Source: Halocaridina rubra (Eukaryota; Arthropoda; Malacostraca; Decapoda; Atyidae). From it: a DNA stretch of 64,000 nt. Position numbers and translations under genes: made by a program. The stretch covers positions 77,501 to 141,500 of the forward strand of contig JAXCGZ010003863.1 in NCBI GenBank assembly GCA_037179515.1. Reading direction: 5' to 3'. The notes beneath the pieces are model-generated. The model was not told the DNA's origin. It made no database searches and saw only the letters and a program-made list of their open reading frames with translations. Positions within the stretch are counted from its first letter, which is position 1. Every line of letters begins with the position of its first letter. Shown one piece after another: positions 1 to 22,924 of the stretch.

Positions 1-44
1 CAGAAGAGTCTCCAGGTATATCAAATTCACCATAGGTGACTTTA

Positions 45-740
45 TAACATAAAATCACATCGCCTCTTCTTGTACGGTAAAATAGAATTGGCAAAATGAG
101 GCACCTGAGTTTTTCATTGTATGAGCAGTCCCTCAGTGTGGGTACTGTTTAGGTCGCTCGCCTCTGGGTACTTTATAATAAGTCAGCATCATAATTCTTA
201 ATGGGATACCAGATCACATTACAGTATTCTAAATGACTCCGACTAAGGGCTCTGTAGACATGGGAAAAGATTCCTCATCCACAAAAATATATGACTTGCG
301 GATAGTCCTACGATCCTATTGACCTTGGTAGAAGCTTTAGCAATACGATTGCTAATTTAAGGTCTGGTGTGAATATCACTCCTAAGTCTTTCTTTTCCTT
401 TTACAGAAGCTGGTTTTTACGTTACAGTCTCTCCGGCCCATAGTTTATTCATGCAAAGGATTGCTTCGACCTATGTGCATAACCTTGCACTTGTCCACGT
501 TGAATGACAATTACCAATCAATAGACCATTTTAATAGCATGGTCGGATTTTTTGGAGTGACTCTTGGTCGAATCCAGAAGTAATAGGTTATAGATTTTGA
601 TGTGATCAACAAATAGTTTCATTCCACAGGATGCACCATCAGGTAGGTCATTTATGTACAATATGGACAACACCAGCCCCAGTGCACTTCCCTGAGGGAT
701 ACCACTTAGGACCTCCTTAGAATAACCAATGTACAAAATG
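45..740 (-). mobile_element. Decayed CR1/L2-like LINE fragment (RT C-terminal part)
   Basis: Read on the minus strand, 518-736 encodes a recognisable reverse-transcriptase block: SGIPQGSALG, then YINDLPDG, then a damaged catalytic box (LFVDH where LFADD is expected). Below 518 the frame is broken but still matches the downstream part of CR1-type ORF2, with CKVMHIG followed further on by SHLEYCNVIW. The copy is 5'-truncated near 740, and several stops and shifts make it non-functional. It is more diverged than the CR1-like copies at 33-57 kb and belongs to another subfamily. Clade assignment rests on motif memory only. Confidence 0.7.
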
Positions 741-1159
741 GAAATAAATGTTTGTTTGTTTGTTCCAGGATGATGATATATTCCTTAACCCATTGCTGTC
801 GACTTAAGAGGAAATCCCAAATCCATGACAATACTCCTCCCATAAAGACAAGGTTTCTGCTTGGAGATTAATCTAGTTGTGTAAAGAAGCGTCACCAAAT
901 TCTTTATGTCAGGAAGAATCACCATACTATCTTCCATAAGTTTCACAGCATTTTTTAGCTCATTGCCAAGAGACAGATCCACTCTTTTAAGCCGGTACAA
1001 TTATTTTCTGAAATTCAAACATCACATTTCTTGCTCTCAGGACCATAAATAGCAGATTCCTTCTTGCAGTTGATATAATGGAGATGGTAAAGCTCTCTTA
1101 ACAGCAGAAACCAGCTAATATTTTGTCTTCTTTGGTCCTTGGATATATAATTGCTGTTA
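741..1159. other. Gene-free stretch, nothing recognised
   Basis: AT-rich sequence with a short TTTG run at about 746-765. The open frame at 785-1000 on the minus strand has no motif I recognise and looks like chance. Confidence 0.5.
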
Positions 1160-1322
1160 TCTGCTGTTTTATGTCCCTATCCCCATTTGAATGGGAGTGG
1201 GCACAGATAGGTTGGAGCTGGGGAATCAAGGCTGGATGCCATTCCTAGCAGCCCGCAATGGGTTAAAACTAGGGTTTTCATATCCCATTTAGTGCTCTAC
1301 CCACTGCTACCGCAGTCCCCTC
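1160..1322 (-). repeat. tRNA-derived SINE (family A), antisense copy
   Basis: The block CCCATTTGAATGGGAGTGG, then GGTTGGAGCTGGGGAATCAAGG, GGATGCCATTCCTA and a tail CCACTGCTACCGCAG recurs many times in this window. In the opposite orientation the end carries tRNA-like box A (TGGCTCAGTAGT) and box B (GGATTCGATCCC) elements, best seen in the copies near 11.0 and 27.7 kb. This copy is reversed relative to the plus strand. Confidence 0.65.
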
Positions 1323-3194
1323 CTTTGCAATACTATATGTGTAGAAGGCAATATAATGGCCTACTCACAGGCCACAATCATAACAGTATGCATTATTCCT
1401 TAGTGCTCTTCCACACACAGATAACTCAAACAGATCGGCTGTCAGAAAGGTGAAGAACATACGGTAGATGTTCGTACTATGAACACAAACAAAAATAATA
1501 CAGAAATATCAGTTCCAAACATTTCCTTTCAGTATATAAAAAATATAGATGGACAAAAGCTGCTCCTTAGTTTTGCTATGCAAGCAATACCCATACATAT
1601 ATTGGGAGCGCTACACTTTACTCCGTTTGAAAAAAAAAAAAAAATTCTAGTCCCCATAAACATGCTGATGGAGGGTCCATTGTACAATAAAATCAAGAGG
1701 TTATTTTCCATATGTAAGATTGCCATCAGTATTTTTATGATGGGAGGTCTCTTAAAGAGAAACAAGATGTTTAATGCAGAAAAAGATAATCAATGATACC
1801 ATTAAATATCAACAGCAATCAATTTTAGCTGATCTTTTCAATTATTTCCAGGAAAGTAAGCATTAGTTTTCCTCAGTTGTTAATTCAAAAAAAAAAAGGA
1901 CCATGTAACCAATGCATACAGGGTATTCTCAGGTGGTTACAACCCTCTTCAGCGCTACTCAATAAGTAATGAGTGTAGAGAGATCAAATGTTCCAAGGGC
2001 GCTAAAACACATAGTCCTTATAAATATTTTAAGCATATCTTAAAACCTTGTCTCCTTCAAAAAGTACATCTCATGTAATCACAGAGCCTAATCCTCCCAT
2101 ATTTCCTGCAATTCAATACTTTGACTATTCCTACAGCCTGTGTTTTTGTCTTTTTTATTGCTAATCATACTCTTATTTCTGCCCCATCCTTAAGCTGCTA
2201 CTTTTCCTGATTATTTTTTGGTACTGTCCGATGAGAGAAATTTTATTTGCCCATACCAGTCACACTCATAAAAAAAATCACTAACCTGCTATTTACAACT
2301 TTACTACCACAAAAAATTAAATTGAATCCACTTATTTCTGATTCCCAAAATATCCTGTAATAACATAGTTGTTAACTAGCTTGTTACTGATCATCTTTGC
2401 GGAGTAGACTGAATATATCCAAAAAGAAACAAGTATTGCCGATTGACAGGGAAAGGGCACTCATTCCATGAATCAAACTTTAAGTGCATTAAATTATGTT
2501 ACAAGTAGCTTTTCACTGTAATTAGCTTTAGTGAGAAAAAAAATATTTCTTAATAGTTATTTATTTGTCCTAATCTGCCTGGCAAACAGAAAAGCCCTGA
2601 GGAAGGCCAAAGTCGATCTCGTACTTTCCCACATGGCTCTCTTGAAGTACTGTATATGTTGTTGCTGGCAAATTTGGTTTTGCAAGATCCAATTCCACAT
2701 AATGTGCTTGATTGTTCAAAGTGATGTGTTATAACCTGGACAAGTATCATTAACAGAGTCATCCAGCCGCTTCTAACATCTCAGTAGGGCTGGGTGGCTT
2801 CCATATTGCAACATGGTCAAGCAGAATCTGTCCTCAGAGGGAAGGGAAGATTTGAAGGAATGGATGTCAGGAGATTATGCATTCAACTGTGTTGTAAATG
2901 AGTGATTGGATGGAACAGAAAAATGGATTAGATATAGATCACTTCATTGTTTTCCAATATTGAGTCACATCCTACTGACCCAGGTAAGAAAGCCACAAAC
3001 TAAGTAATTTGGGGAAGACATATTCTGCTCATCCATTAGGTACTCTGTAGCAAGATTGATAACCACCAAGAAAATATAATATAGGTGCAATGATACTGAT
3101 ATAAACAATACAGTACAGTCAGTGACTTCACTTATAAGCTATAATATTTAATAAAAAAAACCAACAACATATTTTTACAATAAGTAATCCTCCT
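1323..3194. other. AT-rich gene-free stretch
   Basis: No coding frame, RNA gene or clear repeat recognised. Open frames here are short, on both strands, and lack conserved motifs. It could be intergenic or a long 3' flank of ARF6. Confidence 0.5.
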
Positions 3195-3320
3195 TTTATG
3201 TCACTATTAATCTCCATTATGGAGGTGAACACACAAATATTGGAGCTAAGGAAATAATGCTGGATGCCATCACCTGCAGTGGGTACAGTCGCGGGTCTGT
3301 CACACCACAGTTCCCTGTAG
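3195..3320 (-). repeat. SINE family A remnant, antisense
   Basis: Diverged copy: TCTCCATTATGGAGGTGAACAC, then TTGGAGCTAAGG, GGATGCCATCAC and GGGTCTGTCAC appear in the family's order. The tRNA-like end is degraded. Confidence 0.5.
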
Positions 3321-3634
3321 CTTATATTAACAATCACATTAAGAAATATCAGTCATCAATTTTTCATCAAGGAATTCATTAATAGTGACATCTGCTTCTG
3401 CAAAGTTTTATTTGGAAAAGTTAATGTCTTTTTACGGTACTGGTTCACATGCAAGTTTATCCACTGAAAAATTGAAACTAAATGATTACAGCAGAACTGT
3501 GAAAGTAAACGAAGTTTTAACCAATACCACCTTTACAAAAATGAAAGGAATAAAGATGTTTAATAAGAAAATGTTATATAAACAATAAATATTAAATATG
3601 AATGAAGCTCACCTCATATTTTTTTCCCTGGCAA

Positions 3635-4050
3635 GTTCTTACAAACAGAAATTGTTGCATTTTCAGTATCTAATTTACTCTCAACGTATTCTTTAGGGTA
3701 AACCAGAAAATCATAAGGCCGGATTATGAAAATGAGCATTGGCCTGATCTTGCTCACTATATGTTTGACATTAGTTGCCACTATTAGTTCCCAAGTCGAA
3801 TGGGGGTGGACACAGGTGGGAGTTGGGAATTTGGTGTGCAAACTCTTACAAACAGAAATTGTTGCATTTTCAGTATCTAATTTACTCTCAACGTAAACTT
3901 TAGGGTAAACCAGAAAAACATAAGGCCAGATTATGAAAACGAGCACTGGCCTGATCTTGCTCTCTCTGTTTGACATTTTAGTTGCCACTATTATTACCCA
4001 ATTCGAATGGGGGTGGACAAAAGTGGGAGTTGGGATTTTGGTGTGCATAA
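3635..4050. repeat. 207-bp tandem duplication
   Basis: Two adjacent units, about 3638-3844 and 3845-4050, share the order CTTACAAACAGAAATTGTTG, TCAGTATCTAATTTACTCTC, GGTAAACCAGAAAA, CTGATCTTGCTC, GAATGGGGGTGGACA and TTTGGTGTGC. Identity is high with scattered substitutions. Each unit carries a short piece of SINE family A (the GAATGGGGGTGGACA block). The period is a multiple of three, so a minus-strand frame stays open through both units, but its content is repeat-derived. Confidence 0.8.
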
Positions 4051-5224
4051 GCATGCCCGAGCTAAAATCTACAAGTAGAGATATGAAAAGGGGGGGGTAT
4101 TTTTATCACGACTTTCGAATTTTATTTTCCTGTTTTTGTTGTGGCCGACTCTGATGACTCTTGTGGTAAAAGGCAATACAGTACAATATATACAAAAACA
4201 AAAATTAACAACTGAGCATGAGTACCAACTACAAAAAGGGAAATCTTTTCCTTTCAAGATTACAGGTTACGGTGACGGACCATTCTGAGAAACTTCAAAA
4301 TCCTTATAGGAATACGTTTGAAAAATGTTCATTTGTTGTTCAACAGCAATCACCGACAGGTTACATACAAAAAAGGGCACAGGTTAGGCATGAATTATGA
4401 CTGCAAAATGGTACATTATTGCGAATCTTCAAAAGAGAATACAAGTCAACTCCTATATTTCTTAAGTTTACTCATAATACAAATAGACAACAAAGTTTAT
4501 GCAGGTTGGTTCCAGTCAAAATGCTGAAAGCTCAACATTATACACTGGAATCCAGTAAAAAATGTAAAATGATCATTCTTTTACACCTAACGTAGATCAC
4601 CTGTTAACAGGTGATAGAGATACAGTTAAGCACAAGTAAAAACAGCATTATAGTATTTGAAGTTAAAGGATTTTAAATGAATAACATTTATAATACTCAA
4701 AGTTATGGAGTTTTTACATTACACCACTTTCACATGTTTTCCTAGTGAAGTGAGTGAGAGAATTTTCAAAGTCTTAACACACTTTAACACAAGGTAATTA
4801 ATGGCAGCCACCGGTGGCAGCAATATGTTGTATCCCATTGTTTTAAATGGAGTTTTGCAGACAAGGTTACTGCAGTTACTCCATGCACAGTAAAAGTGCA
4901 CTTTATCCCTGCCTGTTGCAGTTAAAAGATGAACAAGCATAAGGGAGCAGGCAGTGTGCAATCTTTTCCTCCCCCTTTTTTTTCTCAAAGCCTCTGCCAG
5001 AAGACACAAGCATAAGCAAAAAATTTGGAACTGTTATTCATTATCTTTTATTACAGTTGTGATCACCCTACGGCCTCACAGGACATGGCATCATTTGAGA
5101 AAAAAAAAAGAAAAAAAAAGAAAAAAATACGGCTTAAGCTCAAAAATACCTAAATATGAAAGAATGCATATCAAGACATTTTCTAATTTAAAAAATAATA
5201 ATATTTTTCAACTGTTACACCCGT
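4051..5224. other. AT-rich gene-free stretch
   Basis: No recognised gene. Several short open frames without motifs, and A-rich runs near 5101-5127. Confidence 0.45.
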
Positions 5225-5545
5225 CTCATCCCCGACTATTTTATGCTGTTTAAATAGGTCTTGATATTATAAGATCTTTTATAGGTTTTGAACGAATCTT
5301 ACCTTCAGAGTAGTCGGAAATTGTTCATTTTAGGCGAGGATAAGATAGGATAGGAAAGGATAGGACTGGATTGGATTGCTTAGGTTAGGATAGGTTTAAG
5401 TAAGAAAGATTAGTTTAAGTTAGGTTACGTTAGGAGCAATTTCCAACAGCTTGAAGGTCAGATTCGATCAGAACGCATGAAAAAAACATAGGTAAACATA
5501 TATTTCACCTCCAAAGGGAGACAGGTATAAAGGTAAGAATTTACT
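5225..5545. repeat. Fold-back (inverted-repeat) element, copy 1
   Basis: The left arm contains TTTTGAACGAATCTTACCTTC followed by GTCGGAAATTG. The right arm contains CAATTTCCAACAGCTTGAAGG followed by TCAGATTCGATCAGAA, which is its approximate reverse complement. The centre is rich in TTAGG and ATAGG-like motifs. A second copy of the same layout lies at 28975-29262. No coding capacity, consistent with a MITE-like or fold-back element. Confidence 0.6.
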
Positions 5546-6754
5546 AAAAGGACAGTTGGCAAAAAAGATGGGAACAGAAGGAAAAGTTAAACTGTTTTAA
5601 GGCTACCTATTCTTCATATGGAATAAGTATTTATTTATTTATAATTTAATATCTAAAATACAGAATTATTACTTCTGTCATATCACTCAACACTTTTTCA
5701 TTCCTTTCATAATATGCAAATGACAATTAAAAACTCTCTTCTATGTATCTAAGATTAGAATATTTGCAAATACAATTTCTACACCAATCAAATGTACATA
5801 CGCTTCAGTTAAAGAGTAAATTTACATTGTAAATACACCGCTCTGCTTTTAATATATACAAAAAATACTTAGCAAGCTGAAATGACAAAAAAAAAAAAAA
5901 GAGAATTTACATTTACAATACCATATTTCATAAAAGAAAAACAAAAAAATTGGAGTCAATCTGATAGCATAAGTGAAAATTCACAAAAAGGTCTTAACTG
6001 CTATTTGGCAGTGCAAGGTGGTGTTCTCAAAAGCCGAAGAACAACTGTTTCTAAGTTAAGATCGTCATGAAATGTTCTATGATAATGAACATTATCCATT
6101 TCATGCTCTGAATAGACATTAAAATGCCTAATAAAACAAACAACAAGGTCTCTTGCATATAACAATTACAAAAACATCATTTAAAGTTTTACAACACTGG
6201 ACAATGAATTGTGACCTACGAAGATCATAATAGGTATTGATGAAACACCTTTGCTTAATCTCTGAGAGAGATGACCTTGCAACTAAGCAATGATGATAGT
6301 TCAGGCTATTAATAAACATACACACGCTAAAATTTCAAACCAAGTCTTAGAATGAAAAAAAAAAATAAAAACACAAAAGTCAGTCACTTCAGACTACTAC
6401 CTTCCAAACTATAGAGAATGTGAAAATATATGAAAAAAATAGAAAAGTGATTTTCATCAGCCCAGGTTTATATCTGTTAGGAAGTCCTAAATCAAGGCAT
6501 TATCATACTTTTAGCTTCCACATTATATAAATAGTGTGAAAATATTTGAAAAAACAAACATGATTTGCAAAAGCCTAGTTTTATATGTCACGAAACCTTT
6601 ATCTAGCAAAATAAAACCAGGCTTTCAATGCACATTAACTTGAATAACATCACAGCAAAAATTAATAAAATATTTGTCTAAGCAAACGAAATTCTTAAGT
6701 TTTACAATAAAGCATTCACATGCACCTACTACTTGCATATCAATAATATATATA
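5546..6754. other. AT-rich gene-free stretch
   Basis: No recognised gene or repeat family. Short A-rich runs only. Confidence 0.45.
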
Positions 6755-6820
6755 CATCATCATCATCATCATCATGATTTCAGTTAATTAAAATAATGAT
6801 ATTTAATAATAATAATAATG

Positions 6821-6856
<36 letters not shown>

Positions 6857-6857
6857 G
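6755..6857. repeat. ATC and AAT microsatellites
   Basis: A short CAT-repeat run (about 6756-6774) is followed by an AAT run with a few interruptions (about 6806-6857). Confidence 0.9.
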
Positions 6858-7141
6858 TAATCACTATGTCGAGTCATACTACCACTCAAATGTATAAAAT
6901 GAACTATTCTCATACAGCTACTGTATCTGTAGTACTGTACTTGTATATGCAACTTGAGACAATATTAATAAATACAAGTAAATCTGATGCCTACCTTTCA
7001 AACTGACTGAAGAATCCTGACTTGTAAAATGTAAACTGGAGTCCCCACAAGGAACTCACTTGGCTCATAACATCTCTCACATTCTTTAACATGCTTGTTT
7101 ATTAAACTGTGTGCAGGACATCTAATCTTGAGCCTATATAA

Positions 7142-7669
7142 AGACGAACCTTGACCTAAGTAGGTCCTACATAAGTAGACTCATACGTATGTGGAGGATC
7201 CCTCGATGTGCAAATATTATTATCTTACAAAATTTTTTTTTTTACAGGTAATGCAATCTACTTTTCATAACTTACTACAATTTTCCTTATAATTTCCTTG
7301 GCTTTATATGAGTCTGTTTTCACTGTTTATTTTCTAATTTAGTATTTTATAGAGTATGAGATGAATTGCTAGGAGTAAACCAGCTACAGCTGTGCAGCTT
7401 CACGGAAAAAAATCCTTGCCCACTAAGCCTGTGGAAGACCAAGACAGGGTGGTAGGGGAATTTGTGGCAGCCTTGTATCCCTAAGGAGCTAAGAGGAGTG
7501 AGAGGAATATATATTAATTTCTGGTGGGTGGGTGTGCTTTGACTTGGTCACCCACACTACAAGGGGGATTGCGGCCACTGTTGAAGTATGCGTAATCCGA
7601 CATATGTATGTTATGACTTAAGTAGAGTTTTTAAGGACCCAATCACCTACGTAAGTCGAGATCCGTCTG
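7142..7669. mobile_element. MITE-like element with imperfect terminal inverted repeats
   Basis: The left end reads AGACGAACCTTGACCTAAGTAGGTCC. The reverse complement of the right end reads AGACGGATCTCGACTTACGTAGGTG, so the termini are imperfect inverted repeats. This pattern, a CAG-type end followed by CGACTTACG-like sequence, resembles the ends of the other pogo/Tigger-like elements in this window. No transposase is encoded. Inside, 7530-7605 matches a dispersed repeat also seen at 9960-10045. Confidence 0.5.
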
Positions 7670-17937
<10,268 letters not shown>

Positions 17938-17984
17938 TCAAAATAAGGTAAATAAGAGCAACTATTACAAGCATTCACTCAATA

Positions 17985-18140
17985 TGAGGTCACGGTAACT
18001 CGGCGGTAGAGCACGTGGATCGGGAAGTGACTAATGCGTGTTCCATTTCACCTTGGGGGCATTAGGAACGTTAACAAACCTTAGTCCCCAACTCTATCAC
18101 ATCGGTGTCCACCCCCATTTGAATGGGGAATATGTGTCAT
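17985..18140 (+). repeat. SINE family A, sense copy
   Basis: GGTAACTCGGCGGTAGAGCA is a good tRNA-like box A region, and GTTCCATTTCACC is a degenerate box B. The body follows: GGGGGCATTAGGAACGT, CCTTAGTCCCCAACTC, GTGTCCACCCCCATTTGAAT. Confidence 0.7.
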
Positions 18141-18177
18141 CCATTTCTAGCTTGAATTCTGATAGGAATTCAAGGTA

Positions 18178-18262
18178 GAAGCAGTCCCATTTGACTGGGA
18201 GTGGACACAGGTTGGAGTTGGGGGGGATTAAGGTTGGATGACATTCCTAACAGAAGTACTGA
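18178..18262 (-). repeat. SINE family A, partial antisense copy
   Basis: CCCATTTGACTGGGAGTGGA, CACAGGTTGGAGTTGGGG, GGTTGGATGACATTCCTAAC. Confidence 0.6.
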
Positions 18263-18984
18263 ATATAAGGGCCAATACAGTTTTGCATCCAAAAACAATG
18301 AATATTTAGAATATACAAATATTATCTACAAAAATAAATAAATCATAAAAAAGCAAAATAGATAAATGTAAAAAAAAGTATGCATTACTCCACGGCAGAT
18401 TACTGAAAGGTTCCTGTTTCACTTACAATTGGTCAATATTTTTGGAAAAAAATTTACCATTACAAAAGCCTCCAAAGAAAATTTCCATGTACAGTGCTTA
18501 AAATGTCAGCTTTGTTTTTTGGTTAAAAAGAAGATCAACAGAAAAGGCATTCCCTTAAGCTTGTGCTTGAAGAGGATTCTACAAATGACATGAAATGGCT
18601 TTCAGATCATTCTTGAGCCCTTCTGTGAGAGAAAACAAGACAAACTTTAGATATCTCCTCTCAAGCTCGTCCCTCAGGTGGTGGATAAGCAAAGTCCTCT
18701 GTTAGGGATTACTCCCAATATATAGAATATGGTGTCGTGGACCAAAACAAGAAGATTAAGATAGTAGGTCTAGCACACCACTGGTGGATAATACGATTGC
18801 TCAGAAAACGCAGCCGAATGACAATCCACGACCGATGGATCTTCATCCTGACAGACTTTGGTCTACCAGGCACATGGTGAGAAGTTTATACTTAACATTT
18901 AATCACCATATTGTTTTGTTTGTGTTAAGAAATAAGACTATAAAATATTTCACTTAAGAACAATCATTTCCAATTTTTTATTTA
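18263..18984. other. Gene-free stretch
   Basis: No gene or repeat recognised. Possibly within the ARF6 5'-UTR intron. Confidence 0.4.
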
Positions 18985-21665
18985 GCCTTAGGATTTATGA
19001 TTGCACTGCAATTAATAGTTACAAAGATCTCTTACACTGTATCTACATTGGAGACTTCAATGTACACCACAGTGAGTGGCTTCATTTTTCTTACATTGAT
19101 GTGGGAGGATGTGAGGCCCTTGCTTTCTCTATTATTCACGATCTGGATCAAAATATCAAACATACTACTCATGTTCCTGATCGTCACAAACATGCAGCAA
19201 ACACTCTTGACCTATTATTAACTTCTAACCCTTCAAACTACTCTTATTCTGTGCTTTCCCCTCTTGGTAAATCTGACCACTCTATGATCTCAGTCTCTGC
19301 CATTTACGCTCCCCCTCCACCAATCCCTCCTACTCAGCGCTGCCTTTGGCACTTCGAGCGTACCCAACATGAAAATTTGTGTAACTTCCTCTTTGACGTC
19401 CCATGGGATGACTACTGCTTTCGGTCCCGCAACCCTGATCAGGTAGTTCCAAAAGTTGCCGAGATCATGACCGCAGGAATGGAGCTGTACATCCCCTCTT
19501 CTACAAAAACTTTCTCTCCCCCTAAACCCTGGTTTGACCGTGCCTGCTCCATGGCTATCCAGGCTAAGAATCGGGCACACTGATCTTACCAAGCCTCTCC
19601 TTCCAAGTTAACTCGCTCTACTTTTATTGTATCTAGGAATCGCTGTACTGCTCAGATTCGATGGTCTAAGGCTTCTTTTATAAGAAAGGAAAGTTGATGG
19701 CCTTAACTGCTCTCCCACTGACAAATGCTTCTGGTCCTTAGCCAAAAACCTCTCCAAAAACTTCTGTAACTCAAGCTTTCCCCCTCTCATTCGTTCTGAT
19801 GGTTTTATAGCTTGCTCCCCCATTGACAAAGCCACTCTCTTTGGCTCTCATTTTTCTGTCAACTCTTCTATAAACGATTCCAGAGCACCTGTTCCTCAAT
19901 CTTTACCCCTCTTTAACCCTATGCCCTCCCTAATCCTTTCTTAAAGCAGTGTTCATAAGGTTCTTCGCTCGCTAAAGACGAACAAGGCATCTGGTTCCGA
20001 TGGTATCCCTGCAAGGTTCCTTAAGGAGTTTGCAGATGAACTGGCTCCCGTGTTTTGCCGTCTTTTTCACCTCATTCTCTCAACCAGTATTTATCCTTCA
20101 TCTTGGAAGCATGCTCGAGTTCAACCTGTTCCTAAGAAGGGTGACCGCTCTATTCCTTCAAACTAGCGACCTATTGCCCTAACCTCCACTATTGCTAAAG
20201 TTTTCGAAACTTTGCTCAATGCTCACTTCTTGAAATGCCTTGAATCTAACTCACTTATCTCCAATTACCAATACGGCTTCCGCAAGGCAAGATCCACTGG
20301 TAATCTCCTGTCCTATCTTACTCATGTATGGTCATCTTCTCTGAGGAACTATGGGGAATCCTTTGTCATCACCCTTGATATCTCTAAGGCTTTTGACAAA
20401 GTCTAGCACAAGGCTCTGTTGGCCAAACTCCCTGCCTATGGCTTTACCCCTTCTTTCTGTTCTCTGAACTCCAGTTTTCTTACTTACAGTTTTATGTCTG
20501 TAGTTGCTGATGGCGCGACATCTAGCCCTTTCTCTGTTACCAGTGGTGTTGCACAGGGCTCTGTTCTTTCACCTACTCTGTTCCTTCTCTTAATCAATGA
20601 TCTTCTACCATCTCAATCTTCCTCTCTCCTTGATGCCTTTGCTGATGATTCTACCCTTCACTGTTCCTCTGCCTTTTCTTCACAACCTTCATCTGTTACT
20701 CGTAATCAGTCTCGTATCACTCTCTCTTCTACTCTTAACTCCGATTTGCAGAGAGTATCTGAGTGGGGCACTCAAAATTTAGTTAAATTTAATGCCTCCA
20801 AGACAATGTTTCTGGCTTTCTCTTTATCTTCTTCTCCTCCTAATAACCCAATTGTCTTCGAAACTAACGAAATTTACCCTCTTAATTCTATCAACATACT
20901 AGGAATCCATATAGCCTCTAACGTGTCTTGGAGGAATCACATAATCCAAATTTCTAAGTCTTCATCCAAATAATTTGGGGTTTTGTTTCATTTTCGTCAT
21001 TACTTTTCCTCTTTACAATTACTTAAAATTTATAAAGGTCTTATCCGTCTCTCCTTAGAATACTGCTCACACATCTGGGGTGCTTCTTCTTATACTTATC
21101 TTCTAGATAGGGTTGAATCTAAGGCAGTCAGACTCATTCATGATCCTTCTCTTACTTCTAATCTGGATTTTCGCTCTCTTCGCCGTAAGGCATCTTCCCT
21201 TTCTCTTTTCTATCGCTACTACTTTCATCGTTGCTCTGATGAGTTGGCGAGTTGCATCCCTCCCCCACTTCTGAGGCTGCGTAACACCCGTGAAGCGGCC
21301 TCATCTCACATGTACTGTGTGGAAATTTGTAGCTCGCAGATTGGTCGGTGCAGCGACTGCTTCTTCCCATCTACCTCCAGACTCTGGAACTCTCTTCCTC
21401 CTGTCTTTCCTAATTCTTATGACCTTTCATCCTTCAAAAAGCAGATCTATCGTCACCTTAGAGCCTAGTCCTCCATATCTCTGGGTCCTCTGTACTTTGA
21501 CTGTTTTTTCTGTCTGTCGTTTTCCTTTGTTTGACATTACCTCATCTCTGCCTTGTCCTTAACCTTTTTCTTTTCCTTCGTCTTGGTATTTTCTCGTGCC
21601 CGGGCCTTTATTGATGAGGGCAGTTTCTGCCTGTCCCGGTGTCATACTTATAAAAAAAAAATCAA
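18985..21665 (+). mobile_element. 5'-truncated jockey/I-like LINE
   Basis: The element starts inside the endonuclease domain (YIGDFNVHHSEW near 19040, then SPLGKSDHSMISV) and runs through a full reverse transcriptase to a C-terminal region ending KKQIYRHLRA at 21468. RT motifs in order: GSDGIPARFL, QPVPKKGDRS, RPIALTSTIAKVFE, NYQYGFRKARSTG, LDISKAFDKV, SGVAQGSVLSPTLF, DAFADDSTLH, and ILGIHIASNVSW. In-frame stops near 19581, 20164, 20404 and 20971 and a shift near 19690 inactivate it. The 3' end is an A-rich tail near 21652. Its divergence from the CR1-like copies shows a separate family; the exact clade is not certain. Confidence 0.85.
19101..21468 (+). pseudogene. LINE endonuclease/reverse transcriptase, interrupted
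   Basis: Conceptual coding part of the LINE above, split by at least four stops into blocks at 19101-19583, about 19690-20163, 20212-20403, 20419-20970 and 20983-21468. The catalytic FADD is intact but no block spans the enzyme. Confidence 0.8.
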
Positions 21666-22117
21666 TAAATTTTCCATACTTCTGAAATTTTTTTTGCATA
21701 TGTAGCTTGGAAAGGGAATACAGGGCTCATGAACAATTTTCCCCATGACAACTGCTTCCTGGACAACTGGCCCCCCAAAACAAGCAATGTACTTTTTTTT
21801 ATTTCTTTGTTATCTTCAAAGTTAAGTTAGGTTTGGTTATCTTTAAGGTAGGTGAAGCTATGATAGGTTAGATTAAGTAACCAACACTTAAGATAATATC
21901 TACTGACATAATGCTGATGAATAAATGTACTTTGTATTAGAGGAAAACTGTCCTGGGGGGCAACCATCTAGGAGGCAGTTGTCAGGGAGCAATTGCCCTA
22001 CACCCACATCTTCAATATGTGCACTACGATAATTATAAAGTATCAATATTGCTATTAACATATACAGCATGATTGATATTTGAAATATCAATGACAGTAT
22101 TCCTTACAAGCGTAGTA
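21666..22117. other. Gene-free stretch
   Basis: AT-rich; nothing recognised. An imperfect pair of segments, GACAACTGCTTCCTGGACAA near 21750 and CTGTCCTGGGGGGCAACC near 21948, hints at a decayed repeat. Confidence 0.35.
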
Positions 22118-22325
22118 TTACGTGTCACAATAAGTCCCCATTTCATTGGGGGTACACGCAAACATGTTGGAACTGGCACATTTGGGCTACGGTTGCTCTG
22201 TGTTACAGAGTCAGGGAGTAACTAACACAGGTTCAATCTCACGCGGGGCATTAGGAAGGACATACAACTTTAATCATCCACCTCCAATACGTCTGTGTCC
22301 ACCTCCTTACGAATGACAAACATAA
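22118..22325. repeat. Two SINE family A remnants, opposite orientation
   Basis: 22128-22180 is antisense (CCCCATTTCATTGGGGGTAC, GTTGGAACTGG). 22182-22325 is sense, with GGTTCAATCTCACGCGGGGC as a box B-like region, GGACATACAACTTTAATCAT, and CTGTGTCCACCTCC. Confidence 0.55.
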
Positions 22326-22577
22326 AATGATGTATATAATATTAAACCTAAAATAAGACGATGCAAGAGTAACAGGTATCCCCTGACATGTTTCAATAAA
22401 TGCCAAATTGTTTTTGAACTGAAAGTATTGCATTCTTGTACTGCTAAAGTATTACATTTATATGACTCTTTGTTAGGCGAGTTTCATGTATAGAAAAAAA
22501 ACAGAAAGCATTCTCTGAGCACAGAAAGATAAAATGTATCAAAATAAAGAGAAAAAAACTATAGCATGTACCGTTTT

Positions 22578-22735
22578 GGGTTACAATGAGTTCCAATACA
22601 AATTGGAGTCGACACTGACATGCTGGATCTTGGGGATTATGGCTGAATACCCTTCCTAAAACCCAGTGGTGGGCCTGAACCCAAACTAGACAATCACCAA
22701 TCAACTCACGCACTCCACTACTTAGCTACCACGTC
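22578..22735 (-). repeat. SINE family A, antisense copy
   Basis: TTCCAATACAAATTGGAGTC, GCTGGATCTTGGGGATTATGG, ATACCCTTCCTAAAACCCAG, GGTGGGCCTGAAC, and a degraded tRNA-like end CTACTTAGCTACCACG. Confidence 0.65.
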
Positions 22736-22924
22736 CCTCACACTACAAAGCTCTACTCACCATTCAATAACAGTTTCTTCATCTCAAGTTGTCAATATCT
22801 TTTCAGATTATTGACAATGCCCTTTGAAAAATAGAGTACTGTACAGTAAATGTAATCTTTACTGAACACAGTAATAAAGGGCCTTCATTACATGACATTG
22901 TACTCGTACATAAGAAAAAGTCGC

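Noticed and set aside
785..1000. Minus-strand frame next to the first LINE remnant
   Set aside because: Not collinear with LINE ORF2 and without motifs; probably chance.
3614..4054. 146-codon minus-strand frame with internal protein repeat
   Set aside because: The repeat is the 207-bp DNA duplication, a multiple of three, and includes SINE sequence. No motif or splice support.
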